In this document: positions 8,293 to 18,757 of the stretch, piece after piece
Numbering within the stretch: the stretch's first letter is position 1
Layout of the letters: each line of letters starts with the position of its first letter
DNA from: VBDM01 sp035702665
GTDB taxonomy: Bacteria; Pseudomonadota; Gammaproteobacteria; Burkholderiales; SG8-39
Direction of reading: 5' to 3'
Assembly (NCBI GenBank): GCA_035702665.1
Contig: DASSQD010000153.1
Coordinates: forward strand, 1-31,235
DNA: 31,235 nt
The notes under the pieces: model-generated
What the model was told of the DNA's origin: nothing
Database searches by the model: none
Seen by the model: only the letters and a program-made list of their open reading frames with translations
Made by a program: the position numbers and the translations under genes

Positions 8293-9531
8293 ATGGGCAA
8301 GGTCCACAGCGAGTCCCGCCGCAGATTGCTCGCGGGGGCGAGCGCGTTCACCGCCCTCGGCGCCGCCCGAGGGTTCGCGGCCGAACTGGGCGGCACCGGC
8401 GCGCTCGGCTTCGCCGAGCTTCCCGACGGCACGCTGGCCGAGCAGGCGCTGTTCAAGCTGCCGGGCAAGGTGCCGCTCATCAAGAAGACCTACCGGCCGC
8501 CGAATTTCGAGACGCCGATCGAGTACTTCCGCACGCCCATCACCCGCAACGACGCGTTCTTCGTGCGCTGGCACCTCGCCGGCATTCCCGAGTTGAAGGC
8601 CGCCGACTGGTCGCTCGCCGTGGGCGGCGAGAGCGCCGAGCGCGAGCTGAAATTCACCCTGGCCGATCTCAAGAAGGAGTTCAAGCCGGCCGAGATCACC
8701 GCGGTCTGCCAGTGCTCGGGCAACCGCCGCGGTCTGTTCGAGCCGCACGTCGCCGGCGTCGAATGGGGCGTGGGCGCCATGGGCAACGCGGTCTGGCGCG
8801 GCGTGCGGCTGAAGGACGTGCTCTCCAGGGCGGGCGCGAAGAGCGACGCGCTCGAAGTCGTGCTGAACGGAGCCGACAGCCCGCCTCTGGACAAGACGCC
8901 CGACTTCGTGAAATCGCTCCCGGTCGAAGTCGCGATGGACGAGAACACGCTCGTCGCCTTCGAGATGAACGGCAAGCCGCTGCCGCATTGGAACGGGTTT
9001 CCGGCGCGCCTGATCGTCCCCGGCTGGACCGGGACCTACTGGGTGAAGCAGCTCGCGAGCGTGAAGCTGGTGTCGCAGCCGGAGAGGAATTTCTGGATGA
9101 GCACGGCCTACCGCCTGCCGCGGGGCAAGTTCGCGACCCCGACCTTCAAGTCGCAGCTGTACGCGCCGAACGAGCCGATCACGACGATGGTCGTCAATTC
9201 CCTGATCACGTCGCCGCAAGGCGGGCGGACCCTGCCTCCCGGCAGGCCGATCGAAGTGAAGGGCGTCGCCTGGGACGGCGGCTCGGGGATCGAGCGGGTC
9301 GAGGTTTCCGCCGACGGCGCGACCTGGCAGGCGGCGAAGCTGGAGCGCGATCTCGGTCGCTTCTCGTTCCGCGAGTTCTCCGCGGCTCTGCCCGGACGCG
9401 AGCGCGGCGCGTTCGTCCTGATGGCGCGCGCGACCGCGCGATCGGGCGAGACCCAGGTCGACCAGCTCATCCACAACCCGGCGGGCTATCACCACAACGT
9501 GATCCAGCGGCTGTACCTGGAGGTCGTATGA
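8293..9531 (+). CDS. sorA: sulfite dehydrogenase molybdopterin subunit (SorA/SoxC-like)
   Basis: A 412-residue member of the sulfite oxidase family. The N-terminus is a twin-arginine signal (SRRRLLAGASAFTAL), so the folded molybdenum enzyme is exported to the periplasm. The molybdopterin-binding domain contains the catalytic Cys141 in CQCSGNRRGLF, preceded by YFRTPITRNDAFFVRWH. The dimerisation domain begins near WDGGSGIERVEVSADGATW (about 334). These enzymes oxidise sulfite to sulfate, or act on related organic or sulfur substrates, and pass electrons to a c-type cytochrome. Its stop overlaps the start of a monohaem cytochrome by ATGA, the arrangement of SorAB sulfite:cytochrome c oxidoreductase. 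No sox cluster genes are nearby, so SorA fits better than SoxC. The ribosome site GAGGAGGG is strong. Confidence 0.88.
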   Translation: MGKVHSESRRRLLAGASAFTALGAARGFAAELGGTGALGFAELPDGTLAEQALFKLPGKVPLIKKTYRPPNFETPIEYFRTPITRNDAFFVRWHLAGIPELKAADWSLAVGGESAERELKFTLADLKKEFKPAEITAVCQCSGNRRGLFEPHVAGVEWGVGAMGNAVWRGVRLKDVLSRAGAKSDALEVVLNGADSPPLDKTPDFVKSLPVEVAMDENTLVAFEMNGKPLPHWNGFPARLIVPGWTGTYWVKQLASVKLVSQPERNFWMSTAYRLPRGKFATPTFKSQLYAPNEPITTMVVNSLITSPQGGRTLPPGRPIEVKGVAWDGGSGIERVEVSADGATWQAAKLERDLGRFSFREFSAALPGRERGAFVLMARATARSGETQVDQLIHNPAGYHHNVIQRLYLEVV

Positions 9532-9815
9532 GATCCGCGCTGATCGCAGGCGCGGCCCTCCTGGTGGCGGCGACGGCTGGCGCGCAGGAGTCGAACGTGC
9601 AGCTGAAGGACGGTCCGGGCCGCGACAAGGCAAACGCCTGCCTCGCGTGCCACAGCCTCGACTACATCCAGATGAATTCGCGCTTCCTCGACAAGGCGGG
9701 CTGGACCGCGTCGGTCAACAAGATGATAAATGCGTTCGGCGCACCGATCCCCAGGGAGGACGTCGAGGCGATCGCGAGCTACCTCGCGCAGAACTACGGC
9801 AAGCCGCCGCAATAG
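9528..9815 (+). CDS. sorB: monohaem cytochrome c, SorB-like electron acceptor
   Basis: A 95-residue exported cytochrome. It has a signal peptide (residues 1-19, cleaved near AGA-QES), a haem motif CLACH (38-42) and a likely axial Met66 in VNKMINAFGAP. A C-terminal helix REDVEAIASYLAQNYG closes the small class I cytochrome fold. It overlaps the sulfite dehydrogenase gene by four bases, which implies translational coupling and roughly equal production of the two subunits. Its expected role is to take electrons from the molybdenum/haem-free catalytic subunit and pass them to cytochrome c or a terminal oxidase. Part of the upstream frame is a shadow of sorA. Confidence 0.88.
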   Translation: MRSALIAGAALLVAATAGAQESNVQLKDGPGRDKANACLACHSLDYIQMNSRFLDKAGWTASVNKMINAFGAPIPREDVEAIASYLAQNYGKPPQ

Positions 9816-9831
9816 CTAGTCCCGCGGTGTA

Positions 9832-9862
9832 AGCTCTCCCGGGTTCCCACCCCGGGAGAGCT
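9832..9862 (+). promoter_or_regulatory. perfect hairpin covering the ribosome site of the next gene
   Basis: Twelve-base arms AGCTCTCCCGGG (9832-9843) and CCCGGGAGAGCT (9851-9862) match perfectly around a 7-base loop. The 3' arm contains the only Shine-Dalgarno-like sequence, GGGAGAG (9854-9860), for the ATG at 9865. In RNA it would hide that site. It lies 16 bases after the sorB stop, and no T-run follows, so it may act as a translation switch or transcript-end barrier rather than a classic terminator. Confidence 0.6.
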
Positions 9863-9864
9863 CC

Positions 9865-10779
9865 ATGCAGGTTCGCGTCGCCATCCCCGACATGGTGTCG
9901 CCTTCCTATTTCCCCGCGATCGCCGCGGTCGAGCTCGGCTTTTTCGCGAGAGAGGGCCTGGACGCGACCGTCGAGCTGATCTTCCCCGTGACGAAGACGT
10001 ACGAGGAACTGCGGGAGGGAAGGATCGCGTTCGTCGGCGGCGCGGCGCACGCCGCCCTGTACGCGTTCCCGGACTGGCGCGGCTGCAAGCTGCTGTGCGC
10101 GCTGTCGCAGCATATGTACTGGTTCCTCGTCGTGCGCAAGGATCTGGGCGCGAAGCGCGGAGATCTGCGGGCACTGAGGGGTCTGCGCGTCGGCGCGGCG
10201 CCCGGTCCCGTCGACGGCCTCAAGCGCATGCTCGCCGAATCCGGCATCGACCCGCAGCGCGAGGTGAAGATCGGCCCCGTGCCGGGCAGCGTGGGAGCGG
10301 GGGTTTCCTTCGGGATGGCGGCCGCGGAGGCCCTCGAGGGCGGAGCCATCGACGCGTTCTGGGCGAACGGCATGGCGGCCGAGGTCGCGCTGCGCCGGGG
10401 CTTCGGTGCGCTGCTTGCCGACGCGCGCCGCGGCGACGGGCCGCCCGGCTCGAAGGACTACACGTTCCCGGCGCTGGTCACCGCGCAGAAGCGCATCGAC
10501 GCGGCGCCCGCCGCGGTCGCGGCAGCGGTGCGCGCGGTGGCCTCGGCCCAGGCAGCGCTGAAGGCGGATCCGACGCTTGCGGTCCGGGCGGCGGCGCCGC
10601 ATTTTCCGAAGGACGAGCTCGAGCTCATCGCCGAGCTTGTGCGCCGCGACGCGCAGTATTACGACTCGCTTATATCCCCGGCGAGCGTTCGGGCGCTCAA
10701 CGGGTTCGCGAGGGGCATCGGGCTGCTCTCGCGGGAGGTCGCCTATGACGAGGTCGTTGGAGCAGGCTCGAGCGCGTGA
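9865..10779 (+). CDS. NMT1/THI5-like (SsuA-like) solute-binding protein without signal peptide
   Basis: A 304-residue type 2 periplasmic-binding fold of the NMT1/THI5/SsuA kind. The opening MQVRVAIPDMVSPSYFPA and FPAIAAVELGFFAREGLDA, the GAAHAALYAF segment and the hinge LRGLRVGAAPGPVDGLKRML are all typical. Relatives bind pyrimidine precursors, sulfonates or aromatic acids for ABC uptake. No Sec or Tat signal is present, and none can be gained by moving the start. The frame is closed by TAG at 9817-9819, with no start codon between there and ATG 9865. No permease or ATPase gene is adjacent. It may therefore be a cytoplasmic ligand-binding protein or enzyme of this fold rather than a transporter component. 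Its ribosome site lies in a strong hairpin. Confidence 0.75.
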   Translation: MQVRVAIPDMVSPSYFPAIAAVELGFFAREGLDATVELIFPVTKTYEELREGRIAFVGGAAHAALYAFPDWRGCKLLCALSQHMYWFLVVRKDLGAKRGDLRALRGLRVGAAPGPVDGLKRMLAESGIDPQREVKIGPVPGSVGAGVSFGMAAAEALEGGAIDAFWANGMAAEVALRRGFGALLADARRGDGPPGSKDYTFPALVTAQKRIDAAPAAVAAAVRAVASAQAALKADPTLAVRAAAPHFPKDELELIAELVRRDAQYYDSLISPASVRALNGFARGIGLLSREVAYDEVVGAGSSA

Positions 10780-10797
10780 AATATTCCGGAAAAACCA

Positions 10798-10826
10798 TTT
10801 ACATCCAAAGGTCGTTCGTTGATACT
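10798..10826 (+). promoter_or_regulatory. sigma-70-like promoter for the kinase operon
   Basis: TTTACA (10798-10803, five of six consensus bases) is followed after exactly 17 bases by GATACT (10821-10826, four of six). It sits in a short AT-rich spot just after the solute-binding gene. Transcription from about 10833 would exclude the TTG at 10819 as start codon and supports GTG 10885, which is preceded by GGGAGGGCGG. Confidence 0.5.
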
Positions 10827-10884
10827 TGCCCGGGCGAAAAAAGGCGTCAGCAGAACGCGCGTGCTTGAAGGGAGGGCGGAACTC

Positions 10885-13100
<2,216 letters not shown>

Positions 13101-13104
<4 letters not shown>

Positions 13105-13556
13105 GCGCAGATATAGACAGGACCGCTCCGCCGGTCGAGATACTCCTGGTCGAGGACAACCTCGGCGATGCGCGTCTGACGCGCGAGGCCCTGAAGGAAG
13201 GCAAGGTCTACAACAATCTCCACTGGGTCAAGGACGGCGTCGAGGCGCTCGACTTCCTGCACAAGCGCGGCAAGTACAAGGACGTGCCCAAGCCCGACAT
13301 CATCCTGCTCGATCTCAACCTCCCCAAGAAGGACGGACGCGAGGTGCTGCAGGAGATCAAGGCGGACTCGCGCCTCATGCGCATCCCCGTCGTGGTCCTC
13401 ACCACGTCCAAGGCCGAAGAGGACGTCCTCAAGACCTACACGCTGCACGCGAACTGCTACGTCACCAAGCCCGTGGATCTCGAGCAGTTCATCAAGGTCG
13501 TGAAGTCGATCGACAATTTCTGGCTGACGGTGGTCACGCTCCCCAACGGAAAGTAA
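13101..13556 (+). CDS. single-domain response regulator (Rcp1-like)
   Basis: A 151-residue stand-alone receiver with the acidic pocket VEDN (about 17-20), phosphoacceptor Asp71 in ILLDLNLPKKDG, the TTS switch residue segment VVLTTSK and the lysine of YVTKPVD. The long insertion DFLHKRGKYKDVPKPD and the closing FWLTVVTLP are typical of Rcp1-type regulators that pair with PAS/phytochrome kinases. It has no output domain, so it works through phosphotransfer or protein contact. It overlaps the kinase gene by four bases (ATGA) with ribosome site GAGGAG, so it is almost certainly that kinase's partner. The GGDEF-EAL gene follows three bases after its stop. Confidence 0.93.
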
Positions 13557-13559
13557 ACC

Positions 13560-15257
13560 ATGGCCGACCGCCAGCGGGTTCTGCTGATCGAGGACAATCC
13601 GGGGGACATCCGCCTCATTCGGGAGATGCTCTCCGCGGGCGAGGACGGGCTGTTCGAGCTCGATTGCGTCGGGAGGCTCTCGCAGGGGCTGGAGTACCTC
13701 GCGACGCGCAGCACCGGAGTCGTGCTCCTCGATCTGTCGCTGCCCGACAGCTACGGCTTCGATACCTTCCTCAAGGTCTACGCGCACTCACCCAAGGTTC
13801 CGATCATCGTGCTTACCGGCAACGACGACCAGACGGTGGCGCTCTCGGCGGTCAAGACCGGCGCGCAGGACTATCTCGTCAAGGGCAAACTCGACCGCGA
13901 GCTGCTGCTGCGCTCGATGCAGTATTCGATCGAGCGCAAGCGCTATCAGGAACAGCTCGAATACCAGGCGAATTACGACGCGCTCACCGGGCTGCCGAAC
14001 CGCAACCTCCTGCACGACCGGCTGCGCCAGTCGGTGTTCGCCCAGCGCTTCGTGCGCTCGATCGGCGTGGTGTTCCTGGACATCGACCACTTCAAGTTCG
14101 TCAACGACAGCCTCGGGCACAACACCGGCGACAAGCTGCTGCAGAAGGTGGCGGAACGCCTCCTCGCCGCGGTGCGCGACGGCGACACCGTAGCGCGGCT
14201 GGGCGGCGACGAGTTCATCCTGATCCTCAACGACCAGACAGGCCAGGAAGTCATCTACCGCGCGATGCAGCGCATCATCGGCAAGGTGGCCGAGCCGATC
14301 GAGATCGACGGGCAGGAGCTGCTGGTGACGGCGAGCGCCGGGATCAGCATGTACCCCCAGGACGGCCCGGACGTGGAAACGCTGCTGAAGAACGCCGACG
14401 CCGCCATGTACCGCGCCAAGGACAAGGGGCGGAACAATTTCCAGTTCTACACCGCCGAGATGAACCGGCAGGTGAACGAGCGCCTGAAAATGGAGTCGAG
14501 CCTGCGCCGCGCCCTGGAGCGCAACGAGTTCGAGCTCTATTATCAGCCGCGCTTTCGGGTCGGCAGCGGCGGCCTCGTGGGCTGCGAGGCGCTGCTGCGC
14601 TGGCAGCACCCCGAGCTGGGGCTCACGCTGCCCGAGCGCTTCATCGGTCTCGCGGAGGAGACCGGCCTCATCGTCCCGATCGGCGAGTGGGTGATCAGGA
14701 CTGCCTGCACCCAGGCGCGCGATTGGGAGCGGCGTGGCATGCCGGCGGTCGCGGTGTCGGTCAACCTGTCGATGCGCCAGTTCAGGCAGGAAGGGCTCGC
14801 GGTCGCCGTCGACGATGCGCTGCGGCGGAGCGGGCTCGACCCGCGGCGCCTGGAGATGGAGTTGACCGAGAGCCTCGTGATGCAGGACACCGAGGGGGCG
14901 ATTCGCGTGCTCGAGCGCTTGCGCGAGATCGGCGTGGAGCTTTCGGTCGACGACTTCGGCACCGGCCACTCGAGCCTGTCGTACCTCACGCGCCTGCCGA
15001 TCAGCGCGCTCAAGATCGACCAGTCTTTCGTGCAGGCCATCAGGGGTACGGGGCAGTCAGACGAGGGCATCGTCGCGCAGGCGATCATCTCGCTCGCGCA
15101 CAACCTCAGGCTAAAGGTCGTGGGCGAGGGCGTGGAGACCGGGGCGCAGTCCGAATTCCTCAAGCGGCACGGCTGCGACGAGGTGCAGGGCTACTACTTC
15201 GGCCGGCCGATGCCCGCGGGCGAGTTCGAACGCTTCGCGGGGAGCCGCGGATCGTGA
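13560..15257 (+). CDS. response regulator with GGDEF and EAL domains (cyclic-di-GMP turnover)
   Basis: A 565-residue protein with three domains. The receiver (1-125) has Asp58 in VVLLDLSLPDS and KTGAQDYLVKGK. The diguanylate cyclase domain (about 135-295) has an intact GGDEF at 215-219. The inhibitory I-site RxxD (RDGD) lies five residues before it. The phosphodiesterase domain (about 310-560) has EAL at 343-345 (EALLRW), ELTES, DDFGTGHSSLSYL, KIDQSFV and EGVET, the residues needed for metal binding and catalysis. Both activities therefore look possible. The receiver implies control by phosphorylation, most simply by the kinase two genes upstream. Output is cellular cyclic-di-GMP, which usually governs attachment or motility. 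It ends six bases from the stop of the convergent TctC gene. Confidence 0.95.
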   Translation: MADRQRVLLIEDNPGDIRLIREMLSAGEDGLFELDCVGRLSQGLEYLATRSTGVVLLDLSLPDSYGFDTFLKVYAHSPKVPIIVLTGNDDQTVALSAVKTGAQDYLVKGKLDRELLLRSMQYSIERKRYQEQLEYQANYDALTGLPNRNLLHDRLRQSVFAQRFVRSIGVVFLDIDHFKFVNDSLGHNTGDKLLQKVAERLLAAVRDGDTVARLGGDEFILILNDQTGQEVIYRAMQRIIGKVAEPIEIDGQELLVTASAGISMYPQDGPDVETLLKNADAAMYRAKDKGRNNFQFYTAEMNRQVNERLKMESSLRRALERNEFELYYQPRFRVGSGGLVGCEALLRWQHPELGLTLPERFIGLAEETGLIVPIGEWVIRTACTQARDWERRGMPAVAVSVNLSMRQFRQEGLAVAVDDALRRSGLDPRRLEMELTESLVMQDTEGAIRVLERLREIGVELSVDDFGTGHSSLSYLTRLPISALKIDQSFVQAIRGTGQSDEGIVAQAIISLAHNLRLKVVGEGVETGAQSEFLKRHGCDEVQGYYFGRPMPAGEFERFAGSRGS

Positions 15258-15263
15258 CGCGCC

Positions 15264-16226
15264 TTACTCGGGCTTGATATCGGCGTCCCTGACGATCTTC
15301 GAGAACTTGGCGACCTCGACGCGCACCAGCGCGTCAAATCCCTGAGGACTGGTGGGCGCGGGTTCGGCTCCGAGAGCGCGCAACTTTTCCCTGACGTCCG
15401 CCAGTCCCACGATACGCGCGACCTCGCGGCTCAGCTTGTAGAGGAGCGTCTTCGGCGTCTTCGCCGGGGCGAGCATGCCGTACCAGGGGTCGAATCGGTA
15501 TCCCGGTACTCCCGCCTCCGCGACCGTCGGCAAGTCGGGCATGCTCGCGATGCGCTTCCCGGTCGAGGTCGCGAGCGCCAGCAGCTTGCCGTCGTGGCTT
15601 AGCGGCGTGACGTTGGTCACCGGGGAGAAGCTGAATTGAATGCTCTCGGAAATCACGGCGACCATCGCCTCGGGTATGCCCTTGTAGGGAACGTGCACCG
15701 CGCGGATGCCGGCCAGGTTGGTGAACAGCTCGCCGGCGAGATGGTTGGCGCTGCCGACGCCGGGCGACGAGAAGTTGAGCTGCCCGGGCTTCGACCTGGC
15801 GAGCCCGATGAGGTCCTTCACCGATTTCACGCCGAGCGCGGGCGAGACGACCAGAATGCTGGGAACGTTCGCGATATTGCTCACCCCCGCGAAATCCTTC
15901 AGCGTGTCGTACGGCAGCTTCGGGAACATCGCCGCGGTCGCGGCGTGGCCGGCCGACACCACCAGCAGCGTATAGCCGTCGGGCGCGGCCGAAGCCACCA
16001 CGCTCGCCGCGTTGATGCCGCCTGCGCCGGGGCGATTGTCCACGAGAACCGGCTGCCCCCAGGCGTCCTTGATCTTCGCACCCAGGGTGCGTGCCAGGAG
16101 GTCGGTGGTGCTGCCCGCGGAAAATCCGACCAGGATTCGGATCGGTCTGCTCGGATAGTCCTGGGCAAAGCTCGATCCGACGCCGAGCGTCAGCCCGAGC
16201 ATCATGAGTATCGCGCGCACCGCCAC
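15264..16226 (-). CDS. Bug/TctC family periplasmic solute-binding protein
   Basis: A 320-residue binding protein of the tripartite tricarboxylate transporter type. The signal peptide covers residues 1-21 (cleaved before QDYPSRPIR). Family motifs are RILVGFSAGSTTDLLAR (about 30-46), VDNRPGAGGINAA, APDGYTLLVV, VHVPYKGIPEAM and MPDLPTVAEAGVPGYR. Such proteins bind carboxylates or other small anions in the periplasm, and they are greatly expanded in Burkholderiales. The TctA and TctB membrane subunits are not adjacent, which is common for orphan Bug proteins. The ligand is unknown. It diverges from the flippase-like gene across about 100 bases that contain a strong inverted repeat. Confidence 0.93.
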   Translation of the reverse strand: MAVRAILMMLGLTLGVGSSFAQDYPSRPIRILVGFSAGSTTDLLARTLGAKIKDAWGQPVLVDNRPGAGGINAASVVASAAPDGYTLLVVSAGHAATAAMFPKLPYDTLKDFAGVSNIANVPSILVVSPALGVKSVKDLIGLARSKPGQLNFSSPGVGSANHLAGELFTNLAGIRAVHVPYKGIPEAMVAVISESIQFSFSPVTNVTPLSHDGKLLALATSTGKRIASMPDLPTVAEAGVPGYRFDPWYGMLAPAKTPKTLLYKLSREVARIVGLADVREKLRALGAEPAPTSPQGFDALVRVEVAKFSKIVRDADIKPE

Positions 16227-16287
16227 TCGATTCGCCGTTGAAGAGTTGGAAGGCCCGCTAGCCTATCGGACGAATGCGGTGAGAGAA

Positions 16288-16336
16288 TTTCATCGAGGGG
16301 TAGATTTCGTTTCGTTTGTTGCACCTCTCGATGAAA
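16288..16336 (+). promoter_or_regulatory. 14-bp inverted repeat enclosing the start codon of the flippase-like gene
   Basis: Arms TTTCATCGAGGGGT (16288-16301) and ACCTCTCGATGAAA (16323-16336) are complementary except for one position that becomes a G-U pair in RNA. They enclose a 21-base T-rich loop with TTTCG repeats. The likely start ATG (16331) lies in the 3' arm. It could be an operator in the divergent TctC/flippase region or an RNA hairpin limiting initiation. Confidence 0.55.
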
Positions 16337-17527
16337 ACGGGAGGCGATCCAATCAAGCTCGTCGCGACACTCGCAATCATCTTCGCCGGCTTGGCGGGGC
16401 GCTCGGCGGTCGACAAGGTGCTCACCCTGCGGGGCGGTCCGGAGCTGGTCGCGTACTGGGCGCAGCTCGGCTCGGTCATCGAGCTCGTCGCGGGCGTCGC
16501 GCTCGCCGGAGTGGGGACGGGCATCTCGGTGCTGGTCGCGCAGACCGCGCAGGCGGAGCGCCAGCGCGGCCTGCTGCAGCAGGGGCTCAAGCTCGGTTTC
16601 GCGGTGTCGGTGCCGGCGATGCTCGCCGTGATGGCCGCCTCGCTCGCGCTCCCCGGGGGCGGGCCTTCGCCGCCGCTCGTCGCGCTGGCAGCGGCCGTCG
16701 GCTGCGTCGCAATCGTTCCCGGGATGGTGAACGGCTACTGGCTGGGCCAGCAGCGCCGGGACCTGATGCTCGCGCTCGCCGCGGGTTCGGCGCTGGCGCT
16801 CCTCGCCGCGGCGCTCGCCGCGCCGCGGGCGCACGTGCTTGCCGCGCTCGCGCTCGCCCAGGCCCTGCCTGCGCTTGCGTCGATGTTCGTCCTGAGCAGG
16901 GCCGAAGCGACGGCGCCTCACGACTCCGGGCCGCTCCGGCGCTACGTCCTCCCGGGCCTTGCCATCGGGCTGCTCACCCCGCTCGCCACCGTCGCGGCGC
17001 GGGACATCGTCGCGGGACAGATGTCCTGGCACGAGGTCGGACTGCTCCAGGCGCTGTGGCGCGTTTCGGACTGGGTGGCGAACCTCGCGGCGGGGGTGAT
17101 GGCGGTGCATTTTCTGCCGCGCCTCTCGGCGGCCCACGGCACGCCCCGCTTCTCCGCGGAACTCAGGCGGGCGGCGCTGATCACCGTGCTCCCGTCGGCG
17201 CTCGCGCTCGCGGCCGAGAGTGTCTTGCAGCGCCCGCTCCTGCGGATCCTCTACGACGAGAGCTTCGCGATCCCGGACGCGACCGCGGCCCTGCTCTTCG
17301 CCGGGACGCTGGCGCGCATCGCGTCATGGCTGCCGCTTTACGCCCTTTACGCCATGCGGCGCACCCGCGCCCTGGCGATCGGCGAGTTCTTGTCGATGCC
17401 TCTGTTCGCGGCGCTGCTCGCGGCCTGGCCGCGGCCGCTGTCCCTCGAAGCCGTGGGAGCCCTGTGGCTCGTCGCGTACGCAGGCTACGGCCTGTTCAAC
17501 GTGTGGGCCGTGAGGCGGGCCGCCTAG
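16331..17527 (+). CDS. polytopic membrane protein, Wzx/MATE-type flippase-like
   Basis: About 398 residues with roughly ten to twelve hydrophobic segments, for example LVATLAIIFAGLAG, VIELVAGVALAGVGTGISVL, LAVMAASLALPG, LVALAAAVGCVAIVPG and LMLALAAGSALALLAAALA, with short basic loops between. The overall pattern and the internal QxxxGLLQALWRVSDW segment resemble polysaccharide flippases (Wzx, O-antigen/teichoic acid exporter group) of the MOP superfamily. No single diagnostic motif fixes this. No polysaccharide biosynthesis genes are nearby, so the cargo is unknown. ATG 16331 is chosen over TTG 16316 and 16319; none has a clear ribosome site, and the ATG lies inside an inverted repeat. Confidence 0.65.
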   Translation: MKTGGDPIKLVATLAIIFAGLAGRSAVDKVLTLRGGPELVAYWAQLGSVIELVAGVALAGVGTGISVLVAQTAQAERQRGLLQQGLKLGFAVSVPAMLAVMAASLALPGGGPSPPLVALAAAVGCVAIVPGMVNGYWLGQQRRDLMLALAAGSALALLAAALAAPRAHVLAALALAQALPALASMFVLSRAEATAPHDSGPLRRYVLPGLAIGLLTPLATVAARDIVAGQMSWHEVGLLQALWRVSDWVANLAAGVMAVHFLPRLSAAHGTPRFSAELRRAALITVLPSALALAAESVLQRPLLRILYDESFAIPDATAALLFAGTLARIASWLPLYALYAMRRTRALAIGEFLSMPLFAALLAAWPRPLSLEAVGALWLVAYAGYGLFNVWAVRRAA

Positions 17528-17590
17528 CTGCGTTTCCGTGGTTGTGAGGGGCGGCGTCATTGCGTACTATCGCGCGGTCAGGGAGGACTC

Positions 17591-18739
17591 ATGAGAAGAA
17601 GCACCGAGCGCTTTCTCACCACGCACACCGGCAGCCTGCCGCGGCCCGAGGACCTGGTGCGAATGATGTACGCCAAGGAAGAAGGCGTGCCGGTCGACGG
17701 CGCCGCGCTCGCCGCCCGCATCCGCTCGGCGGTCGAGGAGGTGGTGCGCAAGCAGGCGGACGCCGGCGTGGACATCGTCAATGACGGCGAGATGTCCAAG
17801 CCCTCCTACGCCACCTACGTGAAGGACCGCCTCAACGGCTTCGGCGGCACCGGCAACACCTTCGTCTACCAGGACCTGGTCGACTTCCCCAATCTGGCCA
17901 AGCGCGTGTTCGGCGACCCGGGGCGGTCGCGCCGGAAGACCCCGGGCTGCAACGCGCCGATCAGCGTGCGCGACGCCAAGGCCGCGGCCGAGGACGTCGC
18001 GAATCTCAAGTCCGGCGCGGCCAAGGTGAAGGCGACGGAGACGTTCATGAGCGCCGCCTCGCCGGGCGTGATCGGGCTGTTCTTCCGCAACGACCACTAT
18101 CCGAGCCAGGAAGCGTATCTGTACGCTATCGCGGAGGCGATGCGCCAGGAGTACGAGACGGTGGCGAAAGCGGGCGTCGTCCTGCAGATCGACTGCCCTG
18201 ACCTCGGCATGGGGCGCCATATCCAGTACGCGGACCTGAGCCTCGCCGAGTTCAAGAAGAAGGCGCGGCTGCACGTCGAGGTCCTCAACCACGCGCTCTC
18301 CAACGTTCCGCCGGAACGGCTGCGCATGCACCTGTGCTGGGGGAACTACGAGGGCCCGCATCACTGCGACGTGCCGCTCGCCGACATCATCGACGTCGTC
18401 TTCCTGGCGCGGCCCGCGGGCATCTCCTTCGAAGCGGCCAACCCGCGCCACGCGCACGAGTGGAAGGTGTTCGAGTCGGTGAAGCTGCCCGAGGGCAAGG
18501 TGCTCATCCCGGGTGTGCTCGAATCGAAGACCAACTTCATCGAGCACCCCGAGCTGATCGCGCAGCGCATCGGGCGCTACGCGAAGCTGGTCGGCCGCGA
18601 GAACGTCATCGCCGGCAGCGACTGCGGCTACGGCACCTGGGTCGGGCAGGCGGCGGTCGATCCCGACGTGGTGTGGGCGAAGATGGCGGCGATGGCCGAG
18701 GGCGCGCGCATCGCGACCCGCGAATTCTGGGGCCGCTAG
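17591..18739 (+). CDS. MetE C-terminal-like zinc methyltransferase (cobalamin-independent methionine synthase II family)
   Basis: A 382-residue protein homologous to the catalytic half of cobalamin-independent methionine synthase. The opening LTTHTGSLPRPEDLV and GVDIVNDGEMSKPSY (about 59-73) are typical. The probable zinc ligands are His247 and Cys249 (MHLCWGNYEGPHH), Glu281 (SFEAANPRHAHE) and Cys345 (GSDCGYGTW). The N-terminal half of true MetE is missing. Members of this short family move methyl or alkyl groups onto thiols, and some act on xenobiotic-derived thiols or in coenzyme M chemistry. The substrate is not evident. A GGGAGGAC ribosome site precedes the start. The small gene at 18758 follows by 18 bases and is probably cotranscribed. 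Confidence 0.88.
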   Translation: MRRSTERFLTTHTGSLPRPEDLVRMMYAKEEGVPVDGAALAARIRSAVEEVVRKQADAGVDIVNDGEMSKPSYATYVKDRLNGFGGTGNTFVYQDLVDFPNLAKRVFGDPGRSRRKTPGCNAPISVRDAKAAAEDVANLKSGAAKVKATETFMSAASPGVIGLFFRNDHYPSQEAYLYAIAEAMRQEYETVAKAGVVLQIDCPDLGMGRHIQYADLSLAEFKKKARLHVEVLNHALSNVPPERLRMHLCWGNYEGPHHCDVPLADIIDVVFLARPAGISFEAANPRHAHEWKVFESVKLPEGKVLIPGVLESKTNFIEHPELIAQRIGRYAKLVGRENVIAGSDCGYGTWVGQAAVDPDVVWAKMAAMAEGARIATREFWGR

Positions 18740-18757
18740 GCCCCTTCGGATTCGCCG

